From assembly GCA_003490145.1 (NCBI GenBank), contig QULQ01000017.1, forward strand, positions 1 through 62,566: a stretch of 62,566 nt of DNA, given 5' to 3'. Under the pieces are notes generated by a model. The model was given only the letters and a program-made list of their open reading frames with translations. It ran no database searches and was not told where the DNA came from. Below, in pieces: positions 28,797 to 37,968 of the stretch (within the stretch, counting starts at the first letter, position 1; each line of letters begins with the position of its first letter). The stretch is from Lachnospiraceae bacterium OM04-12BH. GTDB taxonomy: Bacteria > Bacillota > Clostridia > Lachnospirales > Lachnospiraceae. A program made the translations under genes and the position numbers.

Positions 28797-30338
28797 TTAT
28801 TTCTTGATCAGCAGTGACTTACCTGTCATTTCAACCGGCTTCTCCATACCCATCAGTTCAATCAGGGTAGGAACGATATCTGCCAGGCATCCACCCTCTC
28901 TTAAGGTGTAAGAAGGATCTGCATTTACAAGAATGAACGGAACAGGATTTGTTGTATGAGCTGTATAAGGAGCTCCTGTCTCATAATCAACAAGTTGCTC
29001 TGCATTTCCGTGGTCAGCACAGATAAAGAGCTGTCCGTCTACTTCCTTGATCGCATCTACTGCCTTGCCAACACATTCATCTACTACTTCAATGGCCTTG
29101 ATGGCTGCTGCCTCCACACCTGTATGCCCGACCATATCCGGGTTAGCAAAGTTAATGATGATCACATCATATTTACCGGACTTGATAGCTGCTACCAGCT
29201 TGTCACATACTTCATATGCACTCATCTGAGGCTTTAAGTCATAGGTAGCAACATCCTTAGGAGAATTTACAAGGATTCTGTCTTCTCCCTCATTTGGCTT
29301 CTCCACACCGCCATTGAAGAAGAAGGTAACATGTGCATACTTCTCTGTCTCGGCAATTCTTGCCTGCTTCATATGATGTGCTGCCAGCCATTCACCAAAG
29401 GTATTGGTAACAGAAATCTTTTTGAATGCTACTTCCTTGTTCGGAATTGTCGGATCATAATCAGAGAAGCATACATAAGTAGTCTTGATTCTTTCTCCTC
29501 TTTCAAATCCCTTGAAATCATCATCACAGAATGCCCTGGTAATTTCTCTTGCTCTGTCAGGTCTGAAGTTAAAGAAGATCACTGAGTCATTGTCCTTAAT
29601 GGTTGCCACAGGTGCCCCGTTCTTCATCACAACAGTAGGCTTTACAAACTCATCTGTCTCATCTCTGTCATAGGATGCCTGGATTCCTGCTGTTGCACTG
29701 TCTGCCTTAAGCCCTTCTCCCTTAGTAAGCGCATCATAAGCAAGCTTTACCCTGTCATAGTTGTTATCTCTGTCCATTGCATAGTAACGGCCGCTGACTG
29801 TTGCGATCTCGCCTACACCAAGCTTCTTCATTTCTGCTTCAAGCTCTTCTGCATATCCCTTACCACTTGCCGGAGGGGTATCACGTCCGTCAAGGAATGC
29901 GTGAACATAAACTTTCTCAAGGCCGTTTCTCTTAGCCAGTTCAAGAAGTCCGAACAGATGTGTAATGTGGCTGTGTACACCACCATCAGAAAGAAGTCCG
30001 AACATGTGCAGGGAAGAATTGTTCTTCTTGCAATTCTCAACTGCATCAAGAAGTGCCGGGTTCTTAAAGAAATCACCATCATTGATCTCTTTGGTAATTC
30101 TTGTCAGCTCCTGATATACAATACGTCCTGCACCCATATTCAGGTGCCCAACTTCTGAGTTTCCCATCTGTCCTTCCGGAAGACCAACTGCCATACCGCT
30201 GGCATTTCCCTTTACAAAAGGACACTCAGCCATCAGCTTGTCCATAACCGGTGTGTTTGCTTCTGCTACTGCGTTATGATCTTTTCTGTCATTCAGACCA
30301 TAACCATCCAAAATCATTAAAACTGTAGGTTTCTTCAT
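28797..30338 (-). CDS. gpmI: 2,3-bisphosphoglycerate-independent phosphoglycerate mutase
   Basis: 513 residues. The phosphatase-type core shows MILDGYG (metal Asp) and the catalytic Ser in EGQMGNSEVGHLNMGAGR; further metal-binding segments are FCDDDFKG-adjacent FNFRPDRARE, NFANPDMVGHTG and FICADHGNAEQ. It interconverts 3- and 2-phosphoglycerate and requires Mn(II). It completes the lower glycolysis genes of this window (gap, pgk, tpiA, eno). It is transcribed alone from a near-consensus promoter at 30411-30439. Confidence 0.97.
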   Translation of the reverse strand: MKKPTVLMILDGYGLNDRKDHNAVAEANTPVMDKLMAECPFVKGNASGMAVGLPEGQMGNSEVGHLNMGAGRIVYQELTRITKEINDGDFFKNPALLDAVENCKKNNSSLHMFGLLSDGGVHSHITHLFGLLELAKRNGLEKVYVHAFLDGRDTPPASGKGYAEELEAEMKKLGVGEIATVSGRYYAMDRDNNYDRVKLAYDALTKGEGLKADSATAGIQASYDRDETDEFVKPTVVMKNGAPVATIKDNDSVIFFNFRPDRAREITRAFCDDDFKGFERGERIKTTYVCFSDYDPTIPNKEVAFKKISVTNTFGEWLAAHHMKQARIAETEKYAHVTFFFNGGVEKPNEGEDRILVNSPKDVATYDLKPQMSAYEVCDKLVAAIKSGKYDVIIINFANPDMVGHTGVEAAAIKAIEVVDECVGKAVDAIKEVDGQLFICADHGNAEQLVDYETGAPYTAHTTNPVPFILVNADPSYTLREGGCLADIVPTLIELMGMEKPVEMTGKSLLIKK

Positions 30339-30410
30339 GATCCATTCTCCTCACTGTAATTTATTTTATCTTTGAATTTGTTATTTTAGTAACAATCTTT
30401 TCCACTTGGA

Positions 30411-30439
30411 ATTATACACGGAAACATCAGGTCTTGCAA
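30411..30439 (-). promoter_or_regulatory. gpmI promoter
   Basis: TTGCAA (30434-30439), 17 bases, perfect TATAAT (30411-30416) on the minus strand, leaving a leader of about 65 nt. Confidence 0.75.
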
Positions 30440-30468
30440 CAGATTTCCTGCAAAACTTCCCCTGTGTT

Positions 30469-33114
30469 CTACATAATCTGCTTCCACTGATAATATCCTG
30501 TCATATAAACCATCATCAACAGTCCTGACAGAAGTATGAGCACCTTTCCTGCCCTTTTATGCTCTGTTGCAAATTTTCCCTCCAGCATAAACAAAGGCAG
30601 CGCACACAGCGTATAGCGCCCTGCACTAATCAGCCAGGAGGATGAATAGGTCAGCAGAAAATAGGCGGTCAGATAGCAAAGATACACAGGCCTTACTTTC
30701 TTTTTGAAGCCATAGGCAATCGCTGCCAAATATACAAAAAATAATACAAACTCCGGTATCCAGAGTGCCATACCATCTGATTCATACCATCTGGCTGCTG
30801 TATATTTCACAATATAGGTAATCGTTGTCCATATGGGGGCAAATCCATTTCCCCAGTGGTCTCTCTGATAGAAAAGGAACCGGAACGGATCCCCCTCTGT
30901 CCTGTAATTGATAAAGAGATAGACAAGCGTTCCAAGCAGCATGGGAACACACTGTATGCCCGGCCACAGGATCTCTCTCCAGATCCCCTTCAGATCCTTC
31001 TCTCTGAGTTTTCTGATCAGATGTCCTTCCGTAAACAGTTCTGCCATCACAGCAATTGCAAGGAGCACTCCCTGATTCTTTGTCAGGCATGCCAAGAAAC
31101 CGACAACTGCAACTTCAAAGTAATCCTTTTTTTCGAGATAATAGAAAAACATAGCCGTCAATGAAAAAAACAGCGACTCTGTCAGCACAGCCCCAAAGAA
31201 AAATGCAAAGGGAAAGACCGCCTGCATAATAAGCGTATTTTCTGCCGTTTTCTTTCCACACTCTCTGGTTACAATTTTATCCAAATACACACAGCCCGTT
31301 GCGAAACAGACTACAGAAATCAGGATTCCAGACAACTGGGAATTGTGTACCACAAAATTCAGAATCCGGATCAACCATGGATACAGGGGATAAAATACAA
31401 GGAAAATATGCTGTCCATTTTCAATGGCTCCTGCATAGGTATTTTCTGCAATATTGATATAATGGGCTGAATCCCATCTCGTCCATGTATCCAGGAAATC
31501 AGAAAATCGAAGGGGTTCCTGATAACTGCCAAACAGACACATGATGACAAGGGAACAGAGATACAGAAGAATCCGGAATCCAACTGCGTAGATAAAAACC
31601 CGACAGCTTCTTTTCTTTATAACTACTCTCATCTGTCTTTTCCATTCCTTCAGTTTTTCCCACTGACTTAACTTTATCACTCCAATAGAAGCTCCTGGAA
31701 TCAGCATGGGTACATAATTGGCAAAGTAACGATGACTGCTCTCCCAAAGCATCAGGAAACACACAATTCCCGGAATCACCAGATTTATAACAGTCTGTGC
31801 AACAGAAAACTCCTTCTGTCTCAGTGCTCCATATCCCGCCTGGACTCCGAAGTATAAAATCAGCGTCATCAAAATCACATTACAATAATTCCGGTAGGTA
31901 CTGTAATGCTCACCATCATACAGAAGATATGAATGAAGTGTTCCTCTCTTTTCCGGTGTATCATCCAGAAAATCTGAAAGCCCCAGCGTTCCTTCAAATT
32001 CTGCATTCGTCTTTTTTTCAAATAATTGAAACGTTCCCCCAATTCCAAGCTTCTGAAACCTTTTCCCAATTTCTTCCACAAGTGCACGGTTCCGCTCTTT
32101 TGTATCAGAAAAACTCCGTGTAAATTCATAATCCTGCGGATTATAAGCACCTTCCCCTTCCAGTCCCATCATAATCCAGTGCCATACCGGCGTATTATCA
32201 TTCTTTCGCTGTTCGTCGATCAGATAATTTTTATGGATCCCCATATAAAACCCGCTAAGGAATACACAGAATACTGCTATACATACAGTGATCACCATTC
32301 CTTTATGCGCATATTTCTTCTGCAACGCCAGTACCAAAATACCCATTACAAATACAATCAGTACAGTTCCTTTCACTGTATAGCCTGCCCCGCCAAGCAA
32401 ACCTATCAGAACCGCCCACAGAATCTTTTTTACAGGCCGCTTTTCTTTTGCCAGCCTGATCATACAATAAAAACATCCCATAAGATAAGGCATGGAAAGC
32501 GCATCTGTATAGAAAACAGCTCCCATAAACAGGCAGGGTAAATATAATGCAATCATCACAAGGCTCATGATCCCTGCGACAACTCCACCCAGTTCACGTC
32601 CAGTATGGGCAGCAAGAAATTCCGCGATAGAAAGACCGATAACATTTGTCAATAATCCAATCAGATAAAAATCCTGTGTAAACCCTCCAAGGAGGAAGTC
32701 CGCCAGTCTTAAAAATGCCATGCCCCCAAGATTATTTCCAAACCAGTAAAAATAATCCTTATGAGCTGCAAAATCCCCTGTTGTATACCATTCAATAGCA
32801 CCTCCATAAATAGCTTCCAGGTCAAATGCCGGAGTATAACGCAGCTTCAGCCCGACTTCAATCTGCAGTCCTGCATACAAAAAAATAAAAATAAAAACAA
32901 TCAGAGAAAATGAATCTCTTATCTTTTCTTCTACTTTTCCGATCAGTTTTGCAGCTCCAAGTAGCAGAACTCCGATCATCAAAATTCCAATCAGAAGAAT
33001 TATTCTTTTCTGATTCCAGTTTTCATTTTTCAGGAAGATACACCCTGTGACCCACAATACTGTCAGGACACTAAAGAATCCGGCTACCTTTCCCAGCTTG
33101 TTTTGCATTTCCAT
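30469..33114 (-). CDS. two-domain membrane glycosyltransferase (GT39-like plus PIG-V-like)
   Basis: 881 residues, about twice the usual GT-C length. The first half (to about 500) has the layout of a GT39/PMT-like enzyme, with an acidic outward loop (PAFDLEAIYGGAIEWYTTG) and about ten helices. The second half (from about 510) resembles PIG-V/Gpi18 mannosyltransferases: FLDTWTRWDSAHYINIA and FYPLYPWLIRIL are characteristic. The two halves appear to be fused enzymes acting in sequence on one glycan. The start is uncertain: GTG at 33120 or ATG at 33114, neither with a good ribosome site. It follows another GT-C gene by about 55 bp and probably shares its transcript. Confidence 0.7.
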   Translation of the reverse strand: MEMQNKLGKVAGFFSVLTVLWVTGCIFLKNENWNQKRIILLIGILMIGVLLLGAAKLIGKVEEKIRDSFSLIVFIFIFLYAGLQIEVGLKLRYTPAFDLEAIYGGAIEWYTTGDFAAHKDYFYWFGNNLGGMAFLRLADFLLGGFTQDFYLIGLLTNVIGLSIAEFLAAHTGRELGGVVAGIMSLVMIALYLPCLFMGAVFYTDALSMPYLMGCFYCMIRLAKEKRPVKKILWAVLIGLLGGAGYTVKGTVLIVFVMGILVLALQKKYAHKGMVITVCIAVFCVFLSGFYMGIHKNYLIDEQRKNDNTPVWHWIMMGLEGEGAYNPQDYEFTRSFSDTKERNRALVEEIGKRFQKLGIGGTFQLFEKKTNAEFEGTLGLSDFLDDTPEKRGTLHSYLLYDGEHYSTYRNYCNVILMTLILYFGVQAGYGALRQKEFSVAQTVINLVIPGIVCFLMLWESSHRYFANYVPMLIPGASIGVIKLSQWEKLKEWKRQMRVVIKKRSCRVFIYAVGFRILLYLCSLVIMCLFGSYQEPLRFSDFLDTWTRWDSAHYINIAENTYAGAIENGQHIFLVFYPLYPWLIRILNFVVHNSQLSGILISVVCFATGCVYLDKIVTRECGKKTAENTLIMQAVFPFAFFFGAVLTESLFFSLTAMFFYYLEKKDYFEVAVVGFLACLTKNQGVLLAIAVMAELFTEGHLIRKLREKDLKGIWREILWPGIQCVPMLLGTLVYLFINYRTEGDPFRFLFYQRDHWGNGFAPIWTTITYIVKYTAARWYESDGMALWIPEFVLFFVYLAAIAYGFKKKVRPVYLCYLTAYFLLTYSSSWLISAGRYTLCALPLFMLEGKFATEHKRAGKVLILLSGLLMMVYMTGYYQWKQIM

Positions 33115-33168
33115 AATCACTTTTTCTTTCTATATTCTGTTTTCTTTATCAGTCAGTCTGCTCTGTTT

Positions 33169-34674
33169 TCAGCTAATCGAACAAAACATGACAATCGATG
33201 CTGTCCCAAACAGCAGCATAGCTGCCTTCATCAAAGCAGCATATCCTTTTCCTGCAGCCAAAGCCAGGTTCAGGCTCTCTGAAAGCTTTCCAAGTAATAC
33301 TACTTTCAGAATAGGCACGATCAGAAAATATCTTGCATCCATACTGCAGCCAAAAGGCTCTTTATAATACGAATAACAAATAAACAGCAGATAAAACGCA
33401 AACATTCCCATTAGCGCCCATTCATCATGCTCTTTTTCTCTTTTTGTGATCCATCTAAACATAAAAGCAATCAGGAAAATTGTCATCAGCAGATTGATGA
33501 TCAGAAGTGTATAAGGAATAACCTTCCCCATTTCAAAAGAGAACTCACCAAATATTTCCGATTTCAGGAAGTAGGTAAAAAGATTATAATCTTCATACAC
33601 ATTGGCATATGGTGATGCAATGAGATTCTCCCAGTTTATTGGAGCAAACCGTTCTCGCAGGGAGTAGTCTCCAGTCCATAACATATTACCAATCTCCTGT
33701 TTATTAATATAGGTAAACGGGATTCCGAACCTGATCGCATTTCTGATATAAAACCACAGTCCAAGAGGTGCTGCAATCCCGGCAAATATTGCTGTCTGTC
33801 CAATATATTTCTTTATGGCATCATGATCTCCTACCATTTTTTCCAGCACCAGAATGACCAGTAATCCCATTGGAAGAATACAGCTTAAATTTGTCTGCAG
33901 TCCAAAACCAAATGCAATTGCCGTATAAATTGTATTTCTGATATTGGAATTATGATACCACTTCAAAGCCGTATAAATTTCCATTACCGCAAACAGGCAG
34001 CTGAAAGCATCCTCTCCAATCCTGCCGGCAGCAAGATACATTCCCGGCAGGAATGCCACAAACCACATTACCAGGATTTTGCTTTCCTGTTTCATCTTCA
34101 ACTCTTTGCATAATTTCAAAGAAAACAGCATAGTCATGCAGGAGGCTATACAGGAACCAAGTTTCCCACCTATCGATCCTACGAAATAAATATTTCTATC
34201 ATATGTCATAAGCTGCAGTATCTTACATACTCCTGCTGTAAAAAGATATGAAAACGGCTGATGATACAGCTGTCCTTCATAGGTATCCGGCAATTTTCCT
34301 CTCTCTATCAGCCACATCAGGTAACTGGCCTTACTATTTTGGGTATAATCATCATAATACCAGACATCATGGACTCTGCTGAATACACCATTATAAAATG
34401 TATATCCGATCCGCATGATACAGCCAAGCAAAAGGATCCATCTGAGAATTTTTTCTTCTCTTTCTCCTCTGGAAGCCATCAGAATATCACCTACGAACAG
34501 AAACGTACCCAAAAGAATGCAGATCCACATTCCCATATGGATCTTTTCTGCCCCGATACCCTGATTAGCAATCATAGCCTGACCTATTACCGGAATGCTT
34601 ACTACCAAAAGGCAGAAAATATATTCATAAATTCTGTCTTCTGCCCTGCTCCTACACATATGCCTTATCCACAT
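33169..34674 (-). CDS. membrane glycosyltransferase, GT39-like
   Basis: 501 residues with about eleven helices. An acidic outward motif follows the second helix (FSRVHDVWYYDDYTQNSKASYLMWLIERGKLPD), and YHQPFSYLFTAGVCKI matches the HPP region of GT39 proteins. It ends in a hydrophobic helix without a soluble tail. The start overlaps the end of the cation efflux gene by 23 bp; ATG at 34674 or 34659 are both possible. With the 881-residue fusion protein downstream it may form one envelope-glycan unit. Acceptor unknown. Confidence 0.65.
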   Translation of the reverse strand: MWIRHMCRSRAEDRIYEYIFCLLVVSIPVIGQAMIANQGIGAEKIHMGMWICILLGTFLFVGDILMASRGEREEKILRWILLLGCIMRIGYTFYNGVFSRVHDVWYYDDYTQNSKASYLMWLIERGKLPDTYEGQLYHQPFSYLFTAGVCKILQLMTYDRNIYFVGSIGGKLGSCIASCMTMLFSLKLCKELKMKQESKILVMWFVAFLPGMYLAAGRIGEDAFSCLFAVMEIYTALKWYHNSNIRNTIYTAIAFGFGLQTNLSCILPMGLLVILVLEKMVGDHDAIKKYIGQTAIFAGIAAPLGLWFYIRNAIRFGIPFTYINKQEIGNMLWTGDYSLRERFAPINWENLIASPYANVYEDYNLFTYFLKSEIFGEFSFEMGKVIPYTLLIINLLMTIFLIAFMFRWITKREKEHDEWALMGMFAFYLLFICYSYYKEPFGCSMDARYFLIVPILKVVLLGKLSESLNLALAAGKGYAALMKAAMLLFGTASIVMFCSIS

Positions 34675-35824
34675 CGATCACAGCCTGATAAGTCGGATCG
34701 ATCTCTGCAATCTTTTCTTTCAAATATGCTACTACCTGTTCATCCGTCATGGAATACTCATAGGGCAGAAGGATATCAAAAATCAGATTTGTATGGGTTG
34801 GTCCTTTTACGATCCTGAAATCATGGAAGCTTACCTTACCCTCCATTCCCTCTATAATTTTTTCAACCTTCTCCTTCAGTTCATTGGTCAGTTCATCATT
34901 CAGACAGACAGGATCCATATGGATCACTGCACTGCAGCTCAGTTCCTTTGTCAGACGATGCTCGATCCTGTCGATCAGATCATGCAGCTCCAACAGATTT
35001 CCTGTAGATGGTACCTCTGCATGCACCGAAAGCATAACTCTGCCAGGGCCGTAATTATGTACTACCAGGTCATGGATCCCCAGTATCCCCTGATCCTTAT
35101 ATTCCATGATGATCTCCTCCACCCGGTTTACAAATTCCGGTGTAGGTGGCTGTCCCAGCAGCGGACTGATCGTATCCTTCGCAGCACTGATTCCCGTCAT
35201 ACAGACAAAGGCTGCTACTACGATACCGCAGAATCCATCCACCTGAATCCCGGTAAATCTGGCAAGCAGAGTAGTAGCAAGTACCACAAAGGTAGCAATC
35301 GTATCGCTCAGGCTGTCTTTTGCTGCGGCTCCCATTGTTTCACTTTCTATCCTGGCTGCAACAGATCTGTTATATGCGAACATATATACTTTTACGAGTA
35401 TTGAAAAGATCAGGATCAGGATCACAAGCATACCGGCTTCTACCGGCTCCGGATGCAGGATCTTATCCACTGATGATTTGAACAGTTCAAAAGCCATGAT
35501 CAGTATGATCACAGATACCAGAAATCCTGCTATGTATTCTATCCTGCCATGTCCAAAGGGATGCTCACTGTCAGGCTTCTGTCCGGACATTTTAAAACCG
35601 ACCAGTGTGATGATCGATGAACCGGCATCTGAAAGGTTATTGAATGCGTCTGCTGTCACAGCAATGGATCCGCTGACTGCTCCTGCGATCGCTTTCCCTG
35701 CAAAGAGCAGCAGGTTTAAAAAGATTCCAACCGCTCCACACAGCATACCATACTCCTGCCGTACTTCCGGATTTTCTGTCTGTTCGCGGTTTTTGATAAA
35801 AATTTTGGAAAGTAATGTAACCAT
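34652..35824 (-). CDS. cation diffusion facilitator family transporter
   Basis: 390 residues. Six helices, with the metal site motifs ADAFNNLSDAGSS in helix 2 and KDSLSDTIAT in helix 5, and the family landmark HPFGHGRIEYIAGF between them. The C-terminal cytoplasmic domain is longer than usual (about 180 residues) and looks like two ferredoxin-like parts (VHAEVPSTGNLLELHDLID; HMDPVCLNDELTNELKEKV). It exports a divalent metal (Zn, Mn, Fe or Co; not decidable) using the proton gradient. GGGGGA precedes the ATG. It overlaps the downstream GT-C gene, an odd operon partner. Confidence 0.92.
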   Translation of the reverse strand: MVTLLSKIFIKNREQTENPEVRQEYGMLCGAVGIFLNLLLFAGKAIAGAVSGSIAVTADAFNNLSDAGSSIITLVGFKMSGQKPDSEHPFGHGRIEYIAGFLVSVIILIMAFELFKSSVDKILHPEPVEAGMLVILILIFSILVKVYMFAYNRSVAARIESETMGAAAKDSLSDTIATFVVLATTLLARFTGIQVDGFCGIVVAAFVCMTGISAAKDTISPLLGQPPTPEFVNRVEEIIMEYKDQGILGIHDLVVHNYGPGRVMLSVHAEVPSTGNLLELHDLIDRIEHRLTKELSCSAVIHMDPVCLNDELTNELKEKVEKIIEGMEGKVSFHDFRIVKGPTHTNLIFDILLPYEYSMTDEQVVAYLKEKIAEIDPTYQAVIDVDKAYV

Positions 35825-35851
35825 ATAAATTTCCCCCTGTATATTCTGTAT

Positions 35852-35880
35852 ATTTTACGTCATTTGATCCTGAAATACAA
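35852..35880 (-). promoter_or_regulatory. promoter of the cation efflux operon
   Basis: TTGTAT (35875-35880), 17 bases, TAAAAT (35852-35857) on the minus strand, back to back with the exporter promoter. Confidence 0.55.
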
Positions 35881-35898
35881 CATTTAATTAAATACCTG

Positions 35899-35927
35899 TT
35901 GACAAGTACAAATGTTCGTTGTAATGT
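35899..35927 (+). promoter_or_regulatory. promoter of the leader/ABC exporter transcript
   Basis: TTGACA (35899-35904), 17 bases, TAATGT (35922-35927). The spacer carries the small inverted repeat TACAA/TTGTA (arms 5 bp, 7 bases apart), which could be a repressor site, though no regulator gene lies alongside. Confidence 0.6.
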
Positions 35928-35979
35928 TTACATATCGCATAACTATTAACTGGTCAAAGTAGAAAGGAGGGTATATACC

Positions 35980-36072
35980 GTGATCAACCGCAGTACTTTA
36001 CATTCACAATTCTATAGCTGTTTCAAAGAAGAAATTACCCTCTTGTCTGCAGGAAGTACCATCTGGAACTGA
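35980..36072 (+). CDS. 30-codon leader peptide of the ABC exporter operon
   Basis: A GTG-started ORF with a strong ribosome site (AAAGGAGG, eight bases before GTG): MINRSTLHSQFYSCFKEE, then ITLLSAGSTIWN and TGA. It is too short for routine gene calling. It begins about 45 nt after the predicted transcription start and ends 41 nt before an intrinsic terminator that precedes the exporter genes. The same layout (short translated ORF, terminator, heterodimeric ABC exporter) is known from bmrB-bmrCD in Bacillus subtilis, where antibiotic-stalled ribosomes allow read-through. Regulatory role here is inferred. Confidence 0.6.
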   Translation: MINRSTLHSQFYSCFKEEITLLSAGSTIWN

Positions 36073-36112
36073 CCTGATCCTTTTAACCAGACAATCTGAT
36101 ACTGCTGTTTAC

Positions 36113-36146
36113 AGCTGCTATGGTAATTTCCATGGCAGCTTTTTTA
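36113..36146 (+). terminator. attenuator-type terminator ahead of the ABC exporter genes
   Basis: An 11-bp stem: AGCTGCTATGG (36113-36123) with CCATGGCAGCT (36130-36140), loop TAATTT, then TTTTTTATT. The ATGGTA in its 5' arm and loop (36120-36125) can instead pair with TACCAT at the end of the leader ORF (36057-36062), with GGAA/TTCC extending the match. Confidence 0.75.
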
Positions 36147-36213
36147 TTCTTACATACTGAAAAGTAAACTCACCGGCAGCTATCTTCAGTATGTTTCACT
36201 AAGAGAGGAATAC

Positions 36214-37968
36214 ATGAAAAAAATAACAACTTATCTCTGGGAGCACCGTCTGGCCTATTTTTTCGCCATTGCTTCCATGATCATCAGCGTATCTCTTGAT
36301 ATGCTCTCACCACAGCTTACCAGACATATCGTAGATGATGTCATTGTAGGCGGTAACATGGATCTGCTTCTGCCACTTCTGCTTGGCATACTTCTCGTAG
36401 GCATTGGCAGATGTATTTTCCAATATACCAAAGAATTCACCTTCGATGTAACAGGGTCCAGAATCATGGCAGAAATGCGTACCCGGCTGTTTGACCACAT
36501 CCAGTCACTGAGTGCGGATTTCTTTGATGAAACCGGAACCGGTGAACTGATGAGCCGGATCAAGGATGACATTGACAGGATCTGGGACTGCTTTTCCTTC
36601 GTGGGAATGCTGATCCTTGAAGTCATAATCCACACTTTCATCGTGCTGTTCTGTATGTACAGTCTTGACTGGCGTCTTGCTCTGCTTCCCACGCTCTGTA
36701 TGATCGCCTCTGCCTGCATTGCCATTACCATGGAACACAAGCTTGGTTCTATCTACGAAGCCATCAGTGAGGAAAATGCCACCTTAAATACGGTTGCAGA
36801 GGAAAATCTTGCCGGTGTCCGAACCGTAAAGGCATTTGCAAGAGAAAAATTTGAAATAGGGAAATTTTTATCCCATAACAAACGCTACTATGACCTGAAT
36901 ATGGAGCAGTCAAAGGTTTTCATAAAGTACTCTCCCTATATCAGTCTGATCACCAAACTGCTTCCTCTTGCCATGCTGATGATCGGCGGTGTATTTGTCA
37001 TGAAAGGAGAAATTTCCCTGGGAACCCTCTCTGCCTTTCTCGCCTACTCAATGAATATTGTATGGCCTATGGAAATGCTTGGCTGGCTGACTAACTCCCT
37101 TTCAAGCGGTATTGCCTCCAGCAAAAAATTAAAAGCAATTTATGCGAAAACGGCAAGCATTAAAGATCCTGAAAACCCGGTCATCCTTCCTTCCATAAAG
37201 GGAAAAGTAGAATTCTCAAACGTCTCTTTTCATAAGGCTGACGGTTATGAAATCCTTCACGATATTTCCTTCTGTGTGGAACCCGGCAGGACAATTGGTA
37301 TCATGGGTGCTACCGGAGCCGGCAAAAGTTCTATCATCCACCTTCTCCAGCGTCTTTATGATGTATCAGAAGGTGCCGTTTATCTGGATGACATAGATAT
37401 CAGAAAGCTCTCCCTGAAGCAGCTTCGCAGTTCAGTTTCTCCGGTTATGCAGGACGTATTCCTGTTCTCTGATACGATCCAGGAAAATGTAAAGCTTGGC
37501 AAGAAAAATGAACTCTCTGCAAATGCTGTCAGATCTGCGATCCAGAATGCCCAGGCGAAAAGCTTCGTAGAAAAAATGTCCCTGCAGTACGATACCGTCA
37601 TTGGAGAACGTGGTGTTGGGCTCTCCGGTGGACAGAAACAGCGTATCACAATTGCCAGAGCCCTTGCCAAAAAGGATCCTGTACTTGTTATGGATGATTC
37701 AACTTCTGCCCTTGATATGGAAACCGAGCAGAATATCCACGAAACACTGCAGTCACTTTCCGATACCACCAAGATCATCATCGGTCACCGGATCAGTGCT
37801 GTCTGTCATGCCGATGAAATTATCATCCTGGAAAATGGCAGTATTGCCGAGCGTGGTACCCACCAGTCTCTGCTTGCCAGGAAAGGACTGTATTATAAAA
37901 CATATCTTGCCCAGTATGGACAAGACACAGAATTAAAAGAAAAGGAGGGACTCACCCATGAGTGTTAA
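36214..37968 (+). CDS. ABC exporter half-transporter, degenerate-site subunit
   Basis: 584 residues: six membrane helices (about 15-300), then the ATPase domain with Walker A GATGAGKSS, signature GVGLSGGQKQR, and Walker B VLVMDDSTSALD. The catalytic Glu after Walker B is Asp, as in the non-hydrolysing subunit of heterodimeric multidrug exporters such as BmrC or TM287. The switch His is kept (IIIGHRIS). AGAGAGG lies before the ATG. It overlaps the next gene by 11 bp and forms a heterodimer with its product. Probable role is drug or peptide export; the leader upstream points to a translation-targeting compound as inducer (inference). Confidence 0.93.
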   Translation: MKKITTYLWEHRLAYFFAIASMIISVSLDMLSPQLTRHIVDDVIVGGNMDLLLPLLLGILLVGIGRCIFQYTKEFTFDVTGSRIMAEMRTRLFDHIQSLSADFFDETGTGELMSRIKDDIDRIWDCFSFVGMLILEVIIHTFIVLFCMYSLDWRLALLPTLCMIASACIAITMEHKLGSIYEAISEENATLNTVAEENLAGVRTVKAFAREKFEIGKFLSHNKRYYDLNMEQSKVFIKYSPYISLITKLLPLAMLMIGGVFVMKGEISLGTLSAFLAYSMNIVWPMEMLGWLTNSLSSGIASSKKLKAIYAKTASIKDPENPVILPSIKGKVEFSNVSFHKADGYEILHDISFCVEPGRTIGIMGATGAGKSSIIHLLQRLYDVSEGAVYLDDIDIRKLSLKQLRSSVSPVMQDVFLFSDTIQENVKLGKKNELSANAVRSAIQNAQAKSFVEKMSLQYDTVIGERGVGLSGGQKQRITIARALAKKDPVLVMDDSTSALDMETEQNIHETLQSLSDTTKIIIGHRISAVCHADEIIILENGSIAERGTHQSLLARKGLYYKTYLAQYGQDTELKEKEGLTHEC

